In this document: in pieces, positions 1 through 8,796 of the stretch
How positions within the stretch are numbered: position 1 is the stretch's first letter
Layout of the letters: every line of letters starts with the position of its first letter
Assembly (NCBI GenBank): GCA_002050165.1
Contig: MWSW01000010.1
Span: forward strand, 124,001-188,000
From: Candidatus Tepidiaquacellales bacterium OLB4/UTCHB1
GTDB lineage: Bacteria; Bacteroidota; Ignavibacteria; Tepidaquicellales; Tepidaquicellaceae
Length of the DNA: 64,000 bases
Direction: 5' to 3'
Translations under genes and position numbers: made by a program
The notes under the pieces: generated by a model
Database searches by the model: none
Seen by the model: the letters and a program-made list of their open reading frames with translations, nothing else
Told to the model about the DNA's origin: nothing

Positions 1-77
1 ACAATGAATTAAGAAACCACGAACCGGCAGAAGAATTCTTACCGGAGCGTGGTAATCAAAATTGCAATCGTGATTAA
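1..77 (+). CDS. possible 3' end of an unidentified gene
   Basis: A reading frame open from base 3 ends at TAA 75-77 and would encode 24 C-terminal residues rich in Glu, Asn and Pro. It would converge on aceE. The fragment is too short to recognise and may be chance. The same bases contain an imperfect inverted repeat (17-27 with 42-52, flanking the palindrome AAGAATTCTT at 31-40). That repeat could instead be a terminator-like structure between the two genes, although no clear T tract follows it. Confidence 0.25.
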   Translation, partial: NELRNHEPAEEFLPERGNQNCNRD

Positions 78-124
78 CAGACTACTAAAATTCCATCCGC
101 ATATTCGCAACAAACGGGAACAAA

Positions 125-2794
125 TTAGATCCGTATCTGGAACGGTTTATCCGGCGAGAGTTTGAGTTTTTTTCTCGCTGTTTTGTATTCTTCAGCCTTA
201 ATTTTTTTCTCATCAAGGAGCGCCTTGAGCGCAGAAATCACAATATAGCGGTGATCAACCTCAAAAAAGTCCCTTAGCGCAGCTCTGCCGTCGCTTCTTC
301 CAAAGCCGTCTGTACCTAGAGAATATAGTTTCTTCGGAAACCACTTATCAACTGATTCCGGTAATGCTTTTACGTAATCGGAAGCTGCAATATAAACGCC
401 GTCAGTGTTTTCAAGATTTTCTTCAATGAATGTTTTTCGTGCTTTTTTATCGGCATTTAACGTGTTCCACCTGTCGGTTTCAATACCGTTCATATACAAT
501 TCTTTGTAACTGGTAATGCTCCATATATCCGCTGAGACCCCGTAATCTTTTTCAAGGAGCTCACCTGCTTTAATGACTTCGTTTAAGATTGTTCCGCTCC
601 CGAAAAGGTTTGCTTTCAGTTTGGATTTTTTCGTAGATGCTTTATATCTGTACATTCCTTTTAAAATACCTTCCTCAACTCCTTTCGGCATTGGCGGCAT
701 TTTATAAAATTCGTTCATAATGGTTATATAGTAAAACACGTCTTCCTGCTTGACATACATTCTGTCAATACCATCTTTGATAATAACCGCAAGTTCGTAA
801 GCAAAAGCCGGATCGTAGGTTTTACAATTCGGAATAGGATAAGCAAGCAAATGCGAGTGCCCGTCCTGATGTTGCAACCCTTCTCCGGCAAGGGTAGTCC
901 TGCCGGATGTACCTCCAAGCAGAAATCCTTTTACCCTTATATCGCCCGCAGCCCACATCAGGTCGCCGATACGTTGAAATCCGAACATGGAGTAATAAAT
1001 AAAAAACGGAATCATATTCACTCCATGAGAAGCGTATGCTGTTCCTGCAGCAATAAAAGAAGACATTGATCCGGCTTCGGTAATACCTTCTTCAAGGATT
1101 TGACCGTCCCGGGCTTCTTTGTAATAAAGTAAACTTCCCTTATCAACCGGTTCGTAAGTTTGTCCGATGTGTGAATAAATACCGATTTTTCTAAACAATG
1201 ATTCCATACCGAACGTGCGCGCTTCATCAGGTACAATCGGAACGATGAATTTACCGAGGTCTTTATCTGCCAGAAGTTTTGACAGGAGGTGTACGAATAC
1301 CATTGTAGTTGCAACCTCTCTATCGCCGGTTCCCTGATAAAATTCATCAAAAATTTCTTCGGGTGGATTTTTTATTGGTTTAACTTTTACCGATCGTGTC
1401 GGGACAAATCCATTTAACTCCTCCCTTCGCTTGAATAAATATTTCATTTCTTCGCTGTCTTCAGAAGGCCTGTAGAAAGGCGCATTTGCTACATCCTCAT
1501 CCGAAATCGGAATACCAAACCTGCTCCTGAACTCCCTTAGTTCGTCTTCATTGAGCTTCTTTTGTTGATGAGTAATATTTTTACCTTCTCCGGATTCCCC
1601 GAGCCCGTAACCCTTAATAGTTTGTGCGAGTATTACCGTTGGTGAACCTTTGTGTTCAATTGCGGATTTATATGCGGTATAAACTTTCTCCGGGTCGTGA
1701 CCACCGCGATTGAGTTTGCGGATTTGTTCATCCGAAAGATTTTTTACCATCTCTAAAAGTTCGGGGTACTTCCCAAAGAAATCATTCCTGATATATTCGC
1801 CGGTTTCAACGGTGTATTTTTGAAATTGTCCGTCCGGAACTTCAAACATCCGTTGTTTTAAAATATCTGAATCATCTTTATCAAGCAACGGGTCCCAATC
1901 ACCACCCCAGATCACCTTAATCACATTCCAGCCCGCACCCCTGAATATTGCTTCGAGCTCCTGAATAATTTTTCCATTTCCCCGTACAGGACCGTCGAGT
2001 CGCTGAAGATTACAATTGATTACAAAAATCAAATTTTCCAGTTTCTCCCTTGCGGCGAGTGAAATTGCTCCAAGTGTTTCCGGTTGGTCAGTTTCGCCAT
2101 CACCTAGAAATGCCCAGACTTTCTGTTTGGATGTATCTTTAATACCGCGGTCTTTCAGATATTCATTGAATCTTGCCTGATAAATGCTCATGATTGGACC
2201 GAGCCCCATTGATACAGTGGGGAATTCCCAAAAATCCGGCATTAGCCATGGGTGCGGGTAAGAGGATAACCCCTTCTTTCCCGGAGTTAATTCCCGGCGA
2301 AAGTTGACTAAATTTTCCTCGTTGAGTCGTCCTTCAAGAAAAGCTCTCGCATAAATTCCCGGAGATGCATGACCTTGAAAAAAAACGAGATCACCGTCAT
2401 GATTCTTTCCTTTGCCTTTGAAAAAGTGGTTGAAACCGACTTCAAATAATGTGGCTGCCGATGCGTAAGTGGAAATGTGGCCACCTATTCCGCTTAATTC
2501 CTTGTTTGCCCTCACAACCATGGCAAGAGCATTCCACCTTATGATACTTTTTATTCTGCGTTCGATTTCCCTGCTACCGGGATATGGCAGCTGTTTATCT
2601 GCAGGGATAGTGTTTATGTAAGGTGTGTTTGCAGTAAATTTCGTTCTGACTCCCAGACCCTGTGCATGTAATTGTAACTTTTTTAGAAGTTCGCTTACAC
2701 GTTCTTCACCCTGAGTTTCTAAAACGTAGTTTAGTGAATCAACCCATTCCTGAGTTTCAATCTTTTCAAGTTCTTTCTTTTTGTCTTCGTTCAT
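125..2794 (-). CDS. aceE: pyruvate dehydrogenase E1 component, homodimeric type
   Basis: Thiamine-diphosphate-dependent E1 of the pyruvate dehydrogenase complex. It decarboxylates pyruvate and passes the acetyl group to the lipoyl domain of E2. The 889 residues match the usual length of the single-chain AceE family. The ThDP motif begins at GDGETDQPE and runs to NCNLQRLDG, both close to the E. coli enzyme. The transketolase-like pyrimidine domain (GITEAGSMSSF region) and C-terminal domain are complete. The ATG at 2794 follows a good Bacteroidota-type promoter at 2816-2846. No E2 or E3 gene lies in the window; they may sit elsewhere. Family assignment is firm. Confidence 0.97.
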   Translation of the reverse strand: MNEDKKKELEKIETQEWVDSLNYVLETQGEERVSELLKKLQLHAQGLGVRTKFTANTPYINTIPADKQLPYPGSREIERRIKSIIRWNALAMVVRANKELSGIGGHISTYASAATLFEVGFNHFFKGKGKNHDGDLVFFQGHASPGIYARAFLEGRLNEENLVNFRRELTPGKKGLSSYPHPWLMPDFWEFPTVSMGLGPIMSIYQARFNEYLKDRGIKDTSKQKVWAFLGDGETDQPETLGAISLAAREKLENLIFVINCNLQRLDGPVRGNGKIIQELEAIFRGAGWNVIKVIWGGDWDPLLDKDDSDILKQRMFEVPDGQFQKYTVETGEYIRNDFFGKYPELLEMVKNLSDEQIRKLNRGGHDPEKVYTAYKSAIEHKGSPTVILAQTIKGYGLGESGEGKNITHQQKKLNEDELREFRSRFGIPISDEDVANAPFYRPSEDSEEMKYLFKRREELNGFVPTRSVKVKPIKNPPEEIFDEFYQGTGDREVATTMVFVHLLSKLLADKDLGKFIVPIVPDEARTFGMESLFRKIGIYSHIGQTYEPVDKGSLLYYKEARDGQILEEGITEAGSMSSFIAAGTAYASHGVNMIPFFIYYSMFGFQRIGDLMWAAGDIRVKGFLLGGTSGRTTLAGEGLQHQDGHSHLLAYPIPNCKTYDPAFAYELAVIIKDGIDRMYVKQEDVFYYITIMNEFYKMPPMPKGVEEGILKGMYRYKASTKKSKLKANLFGSGTILNEVIKAGELLEKDYGVSADIWSITSYKELYMNGIETDRWNTLNADKKARKTFIEENLENTDGVYIAASDYVKALPESVDKWFPKKLYSLGTDGFGRSDGRAALRDFFEVDHRYIVISALKALLDEKKIKAEEYKTARKKLKLSPDKPFQIRI

Positions 2795-2815
2795 GTTAAA
2801 ATTTTATAATATGAC

Positions 2816-2846
2816 CAAAATTATCCTTTATGATAAGGGATTTCAA
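2816..2846 (-). promoter_or_regulatory. predicted promoter of aceE (Bacteroidota type)
   Basis: Read on the minus strand, TTG (2846-2844) is followed by 20 nt and then TAATTTTG (2823-2816). This is a full match to the TTG-N19/20-TAnnTTTG pattern of Bacteroidota primary sigma factors. The start point would be near 2810, leaving a leader of roughly 16 nt before the aceE ATG. The pattern is seen in the sequence; its activity is inferred. Confidence 0.6.
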
Positions 2847-2979
2847 TGTAGTTATTATTGTATTGGGATATGATTGTGTAAATGCGGATTTTGACGGTTT
2901 AAACGGAAGGATTTTTTTATAAAATAGCATTCAGTCATTAAATTTTTTTTTTGAAAATGTTATATTGCTACTCTAAGGG

Positions 2980-3011
2980 GTGCAGCATTTTATCCGGATG
3001 TTGCACTTTTT
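2980..3011 (+). promoter_or_regulatory. terminator-like hairpin in the leader of the T9SS cargo gene
   Basis: GTGCAGCAT (2980-2988) pairs with ATGTTGCAC (2998-3006) through one G-T wobble across a 9-nt loop, followed at once by TTTTT. The shape is that of an intrinsic terminator reading rightward. The upstream gene aceE points the other way, so no + strand gene needs terminating here. The hairpin ends 38 nt before the likely ATG at 3044. It may be an attenuator or mRNA 5' structure, or mark the end of a short unannotated RNA. Confidence 0.4.
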
Positions 3012-3043
3012 ATTTTATCAGGATAACAATCAAAAAACAGATA

Positions 3044-5035
3044 ATGAAAAAACTTTTGCAGTTTGTATTTGTATGCGCAATGTTGTCGGGTTCATCAATG
3101 GTAAATGCGCAAATAGGTTACCGGATGGAGCTTGTAGGTAAACTCAGGCCCGCTCAAAATAATGTCGGCTATTCCGCGCTGTGGGGTTACGTTGCGCCAG
3201 ATAACCGTGAGTATGCAATCCTTGGGAGTGAAATCGGGACACATATCATTGACGTAACCGATAGCGCTGTTCAGGTTGGATTTGTTGAAACTGAAGTGCC
3301 GGGGTCTTACGGAAATTCTTGGCGCGAAATGAAAGTGTATTCCCATTACGCTTACATCGTTTCTGAAGCTGAAGGAAGCAATATTCAGATTATAGACTTA
3401 CAGTACTTACCGGATTCCGTCAGATATGTCGGAAAATTTGTTCTCCCTGCACACCTTTCCACACACACAATTTCACAGGAAGGACCTTACTTATATTTAA
3501 ATGGCGCGAATAATTCATTCGGACAGGGTACGGTGATTCTCGATTTGTCACAGAATCCGGAAGTTCCGGTATTGCGCGGGAAATGGAATACGAGATATGT
3601 CCACGATTCAAGAATTATAAATGATACCATCTGGGCGTGCAATATTTATACCGGCGAGGTAACGGTTATTAATGCCCAAGATAAAGATAATCCGGTTGAA
3701 ATTACTAACTGGATTAACGCACCGAACCAGTTTCCGCACAATATCGCATTGACAAATGACGGGAAATATGCATTTACAACTGATGAAACAGACAATCCTC
3801 CGGGGAAACTTAAAGTTTGGAATGTCGAAGATTTGAACAATATTACCCTTGAGAGAATTTGGAACCCGCTAAATACCGGAAATGCAATAGTACATAATAT
3901 TGAAATTTATGATACAATTGCAGTAATATCTTATTACACAGCCGGAATACGTGTTATTGATATTTCTGATCCGGTAAACTTCACTGAGCTTGCGTGGTAC
4001 GACACATATCCTCAAAATAACAACAATATTTTCGATGGTTGCTGGGCAGTTTACATGTTCCCATCCGGAAAAATTATTGGCTCTGATATTACAAGCGGGT
4101 TATATGTAGTAAACATTGCACCACCAAGTCCAGATGTACCTGTATGCGATTTCTTTGTTAATAATACCAGCATTGTAAGAGGTGATTCAATTTTATTGAT
4201 AGATGCTTCCTCTGGTGTCCCGACAAGCTGGCAATGGACAATAACAGGCCCTGAAACTTTTACTTCAACTCTACAATTTCCATCATTTGTTTTTAATTTA
4301 CCGGGATCTTACAATGTTAAATTGAGGGTTAGCAACTCCTTCGGGTCTGACTCATTAATAAAAAACAGCTATATTCACGTAAACGGCGCATCTATGAACT
4401 CATTTTCAATTAACGGTCAGGTATTGCAAACTGTTCATACAAGCCCCGGAGATACTTCGCAGTATTTCTATTCATGGACAAGTGCCGGTCAACATGGCTT
4501 TGTGGATTATAAAATAAAATTAAAGAATACCGGAGGTCAGCAGGAGTATGTCTTTGGAAGCCATGATAATGGATTTGATACATTCATTGGGTTTAGAAGA
4601 AGTCTTCTCGATTCACTTTCTGAACAAATGAATCCATTAATAGATTCATCCAGAGTTACGGTAAATGTATGGGCTTATAACGGAACAGATTCTATAAAAT
4701 CATTAAATGCTCAAATTCTTACAATAAAAAGAACAAAATTTGGAATATCTCAGGTTGCCACGGAAATTCCGGAGAAATATAACCTCTCCCAAAATTATCC
4801 AAACCCGTTCAATCCTGTAACCAACATCAGATTTGATATTATGAAAGAAGGAAACGTTAAACTCTCAGTTTACGATATTACCGGGAAGGAAGTATCGGTT
4901 CTGACAAATGAAGTTCTGAGGCCCGGCAGTTACGAAGTTGGATTTGACGCATCGCACCTTTCGAGTGGTGTGTATTACTACCGCATAGAAGCCGGCGAAT
5001 TTGTGAGCGTTAAGCGGATGGTACTCCTGAAGTGA
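3044..5035 (+). CDS. secreted LVIVD-repeat (choice-of-anchor B) protein with PKD and T9SS sorting domains
   Basis: Secreted or surface protein of 663 residues. I prefer the ATG at 3044 because it opens a clean signal peptide (MKKLLQFVFVCAMLSG...VNAQ). An upstream TTG at 2951 would add 31 residues lying over the leader hairpin. The middle holds LVIVD-type propeller repeats with recurrent 'V(I/V)DIS' or 'LDLSQNPEVP' units, as in choice-of-anchor B proteins. A PKD domain follows (SWQWTITGP...GSYNVKLRVSN). The last ~80 residues are a type IX secretion sorting domain: LSQNYPNPFNPVTNIRFDI, then the GSYEVGFDASHLSSGVYYYR region. Substrate and role are unknown. The sorting domain implies a T9SS elsewhere in the genome. 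Confidence 0.85.
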   Translation: MKKLLQFVFVCAMLSGSSMVNAQIGYRMELVGKLRPAQNNVGYSALWGYVAPDNREYAILGSEIGTHIIDVTDSAVQVGFVETEVPGSYGNSWREMKVYSHYAYIVSEAEGSNIQIIDLQYLPDSVRYVGKFVLPAHLSTHTISQEGPYLYLNGANNSFGQGTVILDLSQNPEVPVLRGKWNTRYVHDSRIINDTIWACNIYTGEVTVINAQDKDNPVEITNWINAPNQFPHNIALTNDGKYAFTTDETDNPPGKLKVWNVEDLNNITLERIWNPLNTGNAIVHNIEIYDTIAVISYYTAGIRVIDISDPVNFTELAWYDTYPQNNNNIFDGCWAVYMFPSGKIIGSDITSGLYVVNIAPPSPDVPVCDFFVNNTSIVRGDSILLIDASSGVPTSWQWTITGPETFTSTLQFPSFVFNLPGSYNVKLRVSNSFGSDSLIKNSYIHVNGASMNSFSINGQVLQTVHTSPGDTSQYFYSWTSAGQHGFVDYKIKLKNTGGQQEYVFGSHDNGFDTFIGFRRSLLDSLSEQMNPLIDSSRVTVNVWAYNGTDSIKSLNAQILTIKRTKFGISQVATEIPEKYNLSQNYPNPFNPVTNIRFDIMKEGNVKLSVYDITGKEVSVLTNEVLRPGSYEVGFDASHLSSGVYYYRIEAGEFVSVKRMVLLK

Positions 5036-5335
5036 ATAGAGAGTTCAAATAATGAAGAGCTTTACAAAAGTAATTTTCTTCAATGCGCTTTTTATTGTCA
5101 ACTGTGGATGTGATTGTTGAATGAAAATTCCCCTGCGAAGTGGATACACCAAAGAAACGGAGTTAACTTTCACACTCCAAGTTATATAACTTCGGGGATT
5201 AAAAAATTTTCGGAGCTGGTTGAATTATTTTTTAAAATAATAGATCGATAGTGAATGACACACATCTTCATTTCGATAATGACATAATTAACTTAAATTG
5301 AGACCTTATGAGGTAATAACTGAAAAATTTTGTTA
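5036..5335. other. intergenic stretch with palindrome and a possible 22-residue ORF
   Basis: No recognised gene. It contains a perfect 14-bp palindrome AAGTTATATAACTT (5179-5192). Longer-range complementarity exists between AATTCCCC..CGAAGT (around 5130) and ACTTCGGGG (5190-5198), so the region could fold. An ATG at 5052 opens a 22-residue frame (to 5120) that is hydrophobic and ends in three closely spaced cysteines. It resembles a truncated lipoprotein leader but has no other support. I see no clear terminator for the preceding gene. Confidence 0.4.
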
Positions 5336-7765
5336 ATGTCAAATCTGGCGCGAATTCTTTCCCGCAACCCTCGGTTTCACAATAAATATTTCATAGCAAT
5401 ATTTACTATTGCCCTTTCAACTTTATTTCTTGAGTTTACGTTGACGAGGATACTATCTGTTACTTTGTGGTATCATTTTGCATTCATGATTATAAGTGTC
5501 GCCCTTCTCGGTTTCGGAATCAGCGGGGTTACGCTTGCTGTCAGCAAGAAAATCAGGTCTTATGAATCGGATAAGCTGCTTTCAGCATTATCAATTCTCT
5601 ATGGAATAAGCGTTATCGTTTGTTTCATTTTGATGAATAAAATTCCCTTTGATCCGTTTAGTTTATTAACCGATTCGATGCAGTTCTTATACCTCCCGGT
5701 TTATTACGTCCTGATTACAACACCGTTCTTTTTTTCGGGATTAATTATATCATACTTACTATCTACCTATAAAGAGCAGATTCCAAAACTGTATTTCTCT
5801 GACCTTTTGGGTGCGGGAATATCTTGCTTTGCTTTTGTTTTTTTTGTTCCGATGCTTGGTGGTAACGGAGCAATAGTGATAATTGCTTCATTAGGTTTAA
5901 TTACTGCGATAATTTTTTCTGCCGGCAGTTCAAAAATCCTCAGTGTAGCATCTGTTGCCTTGATTATTTTTTCATTGTTACTTCTGTTCAATAAAGAAAC
6001 CACTCTTGCAATAAACTCAACTCCAAACAAGGTTTACGGCAATTTTATTAAATCCCGTCCCGACCTCAAAGTAAGAACTGACTGGAATACGTTTTCAAAA
6101 GTTGACGTTATGTTAGATGATGAGAAGTCCGAAGACGGTTACCCTGTACTGCTTGCAATAATTGATGAAGGTAATGCGACGACGAATATCCCCGCGTTAA
6201 CAGAGTTGCCACCCCCGAGGAAGCCTGCGGATGCATCAAATCTTGCTTATGCTCCGCTCGATTCAGTTGGAAAAGTCTTCATCCTTGGCTCCGCGGGTGG
6301 CGGAGAAATTCTAACCGGATTATATCAGGATGCCGGATGGATTCACGCAGTTGAAATTAACGGTATTTTGAACGAATATCTTACAAACGATCTGCTTTAC
6401 TGGACAGGTCCTTTAGTAAAAAACAACCCGAAGGTAAAGCTGGTTACAGATGACGCACGTTCAGTTATTGGTAGTAAACGAATTGCTTATGATGTGATAA
6501 TTTCTGCTCACACGATTTCGTCATCTGCCGTATCAAGCGGGGCAATGAGCATGGTTGAAAATTACATTCTAACCATTGAAGCAGTTGAGAAATACCTCAA
6601 TCATCTCAGCAATAATGGCGTGTTGTATATTTCACGACCTGAAACACAAATTCCCAGGATTATTACAACATTAAAAAAAGCTCGACTGAACACCAGCATG
6701 GGACTTGAGCAAAGTAAAAATCATTTTATTGTTTTCAGGAGACCACCATCGGAATTTGAAGGTGATAAAAGTTTTCTTGCGGGAGTATTGTACAAAAAAA
6801 ATGGGTTTTCTAAACACGAAGTTATCAGCGTTCTCAATGAAGCTTCTGCCTTAAGCGTTAATATTGAATACGATCCGATTTTAAAACCGGACGGGATTTA
6901 TAAAAATATTATTGAAAGTGACAATGTAGATGAAATTATAGAAGGATTTCCGACTGACATAATGCCGGCTACGGACGACAAACCGTTTTTTGATAATAAT
7001 ATCGGGTTTAGCAGGCTTACGTTCGACGGTATGATAGAATCGTTCTCGCAGGATGAAAAGGGGATTCTGGCATTGAAAGACAGGCCTGTTGCAGAAACAA
7101 CTTTGATTGTCATTCTTATACAAACAATTATCGTTGCCGGGCTTTTTATTTTACTACCGTTGAAAAAATTGAAATCAGAGAAACCTTTTAATACGAAATT
7201 TCTTCTTTACTTCGCCTGCCTTGGGCTTGGTTACATAATGCTTCAGATAAGTATGATACAAAATTTCACGTTGTTTCTTGGACAGCCGGTTTTTACATTG
7301 CTTACAGTTATTTCAACCATGTTGGTTACTTCAGGTTTGGGTAGTATCTTTTCACATAAATTTGTTGCAAAGAACAGAATTAATTTATATATAATATTCG
7401 GATTGATTTTCCTGAGCGCTGTTCTGATAGGTGTACTAAATCCGTTAATCTTCAGAGCAGGGGCAGGGTGGAGTTTGTGGTTAAGAATTGTTGTATCAAT
7501 ATTGGTTATTGCGCCGCCGGGATTTTTTATGGGAATGCCTTTTCCGCTCGGATTATCACTCATTGATGAAGGAGATAAAAAGTTTATTGCTTTTGCTTGG
7601 GGCATCAACGGGTTTTTCTCCGTGATAGGTACGGTTCTGACGATGATACTTGCTATGATTCTGGGTTACAAGGTTGTATTTATTATTTGCGGTGTAATTT
7701 ACTTGTTGGCGTTTTTAGTTATTCAATCAAAATTGAAATCAACAGGAGGATTTAAATTCACATGA
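5336..7765 (+). CDS. polytopic membrane protein with spermidine-synthase-like methyltransferase-fold core
   Basis: About 809 residues. Roughly seven N-terminal membrane segments (residues ~20-220) are followed by a soluble Rossmann-type domain (~230-570) and then about six more segments to the C-terminus. The soluble part has a nucleotide-binding-like loop GSAGGGE (~318-324), an acidic VEIN strand end, and VTDDAR. These resemble spermidine synthase and SAM-dependent methyltransferases. The aminopropyltransferase D-x-x-DP-x-GP loop is replaced by ISAHTISSS, so polyamine synthesis is doubtful. Fused proteins of this architecture are common in environmental bacteria and uncharacterised. The ATG at 5336 is chosen; TTG 5330 is two codons upstream. 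The stop overlaps the pfkA start as ATGA. Confidence 0.75.
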   Translation: MSNLARILSRNPRFHNKYFIAIFTIALSTLFLEFTLTRILSVTLWYHFAFMIISVALLGFGISGVTLAVSKKIRSYESDKLLSALSILYGISVIVCFILMNKIPFDPFSLLTDSMQFLYLPVYYVLITTPFFFSGLIISYLLSTYKEQIPKLYFSDLLGAGISCFAFVFFVPMLGGNGAIVIIASLGLITAIIFSAGSSKILSVASVALIIFSLLLLFNKETTLAINSTPNKVYGNFIKSRPDLKVRTDWNTFSKVDVMLDDEKSEDGYPVLLAIIDEGNATTNIPALTELPPPRKPADASNLAYAPLDSVGKVFILGSAGGGEILTGLYQDAGWIHAVEINGILNEYLTNDLLYWTGPLVKNNPKVKLVTDDARSVIGSKRIAYDVIISAHTISSSAVSSGAMSMVENYILTIEAVEKYLNHLSNNGVLYISRPETQIPRIITTLKKARLNTSMGLEQSKNHFIVFRRPPSEFEGDKSFLAGVLYKKNGFSKHEVISVLNEASALSVNIEYDPILKPDGIYKNIIESDNVDEIIEGFPTDIMPATDDKPFFDNNIGFSRLTFDGMIESFSQDEKGILALKDRPVAETTLIVILIQTIIVAGLFILLPLKKLKSEKPFNTKFLLYFACLGLGYIMLQISMIQNFTLFLGQPVFTLLTVISTMLVTSGLGSIFSHKFVAKNRINLYIIFGLIFLSAVLIGVLNPLIFRAGAGWSLWLRIVVSILVIAPPGFFMGMPFPLGLSLIDEGDKKFIAFAWGINGFFSVIGTVLTMILAMILGYKVVFIICGVIYLLAFLVIQSKLKSTGGFKFT

Positions 7766-8796
7766 ACCTTGCTGTGTTAACCAGTGGCGGTGATTGTCCG
7801 GGATTAAATGCGGTTATCAGGGCAATTGTCAGGTCAGCTTTACCGGATAAAATAAAGGTTACAGGTATAATTGGTGGCTGGGAAGGAATTTGGAAAGGGG
7901 AATATGTTGATCTCAATATGCCGGCGGTTGCAGGAATAATTAACCGTGGCGGTACAATTCTCGGAACTTCCAGATTCAGCCCGTTTGAGCAAAAGAACGG
8001 TAAGAAAATCTTGCTTGAAAGACTTTCACACAAAAATTTCGATGCGATTATAGCAATCGGTGGCGAGGGGTCAATGCACATTGCACAACTAGCTCACGAA
8101 GCAGGCGTAAATATTATCGGCGTACCTAAAACAATTGATAATGATATTAACGGAACTGATTACACTTTCGGGTTCGATACAGCGGTAAGCATTGCTACTG
8201 AAGCAATTGACCGTCTTCATACAACCGCGGAGTCGCATCATCGGATCATGGTGCTTGAAGTAATGGGACGACACGCTGGATGGATAGCGTTGTATTCAGG
8301 TATCGCAGGCGGTGCAGATGTCGTGATTATTCCTGAGTTTGAAACTCAACTGGATAATATTACCGGCGTAATTCAGAAAAGGTACGACAGAGGTAAACTG
8401 TTTTCAATTATTGTAATTGCCGAGGGTGCGGAGTTTATTGAAAAAGAAATTAAAGACAGTCGCAAATATATTAAGAAGAAGGATGACTTCGGCAGAACAC
8501 GGCTCGGAGGTATCGGTTACCTTCTTGCAGAGGAGATTGAACAGCGAACAGGTTTCGAGAGCCGGGCAACCATTCTCGGATATGTTCAACGGGGTGGAAT
8601 GCCGAGTGCATTCGACAGAATTCTCGGAACACGGTTCGGCGTTCACGCCGTTAAAATGTTCCTTAACCGGCAGTTTGGCAGAATGGCTGCAATTCGGTCA
8701 AACATAATTACGGATATTTCCATAAAAGAAGCCATCAGCAAATTAAAAACTGTTGACAAAGAAACTTATGAAGTGGCAAAGGTCTTTTTCGGGTGA
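7762..8796 (+). CDS. pfkA: 6-phosphofructokinase, probably ATP-dependent group III type
   Basis: Phosphorylates fructose 6-phosphate to the 1,6-bisphosphate in glycolysis. At 344 residues it has the family N-terminus (LTSGGDCPGLNAVIR). The phosphoryl-donor loop is GGEGS (residues 100-104), with Gly where PPi enzymes carry Asp. The next motif is PKTIDND (122-128), with Lys as in PPi-type and group III enzymes. Gly plus Lys is the combination known from group III ATP enzymes, so ATP is the likelier donor. The Glu in GGEGS replaces the usual Mg-binding Asp and is unusual. The sugar-binding GRHAGWIAL and GYVQRGG segments are intact. The start overlaps the previous stop by 4 nt, implying coupling. 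Confidence 0.93.
   Translation: MNLAVLTSGGDCPGLNAVIRAIVRSALPDKIKVTGIIGGWEGIWKGEYVDLNMPAVAGIINRGGTILGTSRFSPFEQKNGKKILLERLSHKNFDAIIAIGGEGSMHIAQLAHEAGVNIIGVPKTIDNDINGTDYTFGFDTAVSIATEAIDRLHTTAESHHRIMVLEVMGRHAGWIALYSGIAGGADVVIIPEFETQLDNITGVIQKRYDRGKLFSIIVIAEGAEFIEKEIKDSRKYIKKKDDFGRTRLGGIGYLLAEEIEQRTGFESRATILGYVQRGGMPSAFDRILGTRFGVHAVKMFLNRQFGRMAAIRSNIITDISIKEAISKLKTVDKETYEVAKVFFG

Noticed and set aside
2951-3043. 31-residue N-terminal extension of the T9SS cargo protein from a TTG
   Set aside because: The extension overlaps the leader hairpin and would place charged residues before a well-formed signal peptide that starts at 3044.
7243-7608. 121-codon open frame antisense to the spermidine-synthase-like membrane protein gene
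   Set aside because: Shadow of a membrane-helix-coding region; no family features.
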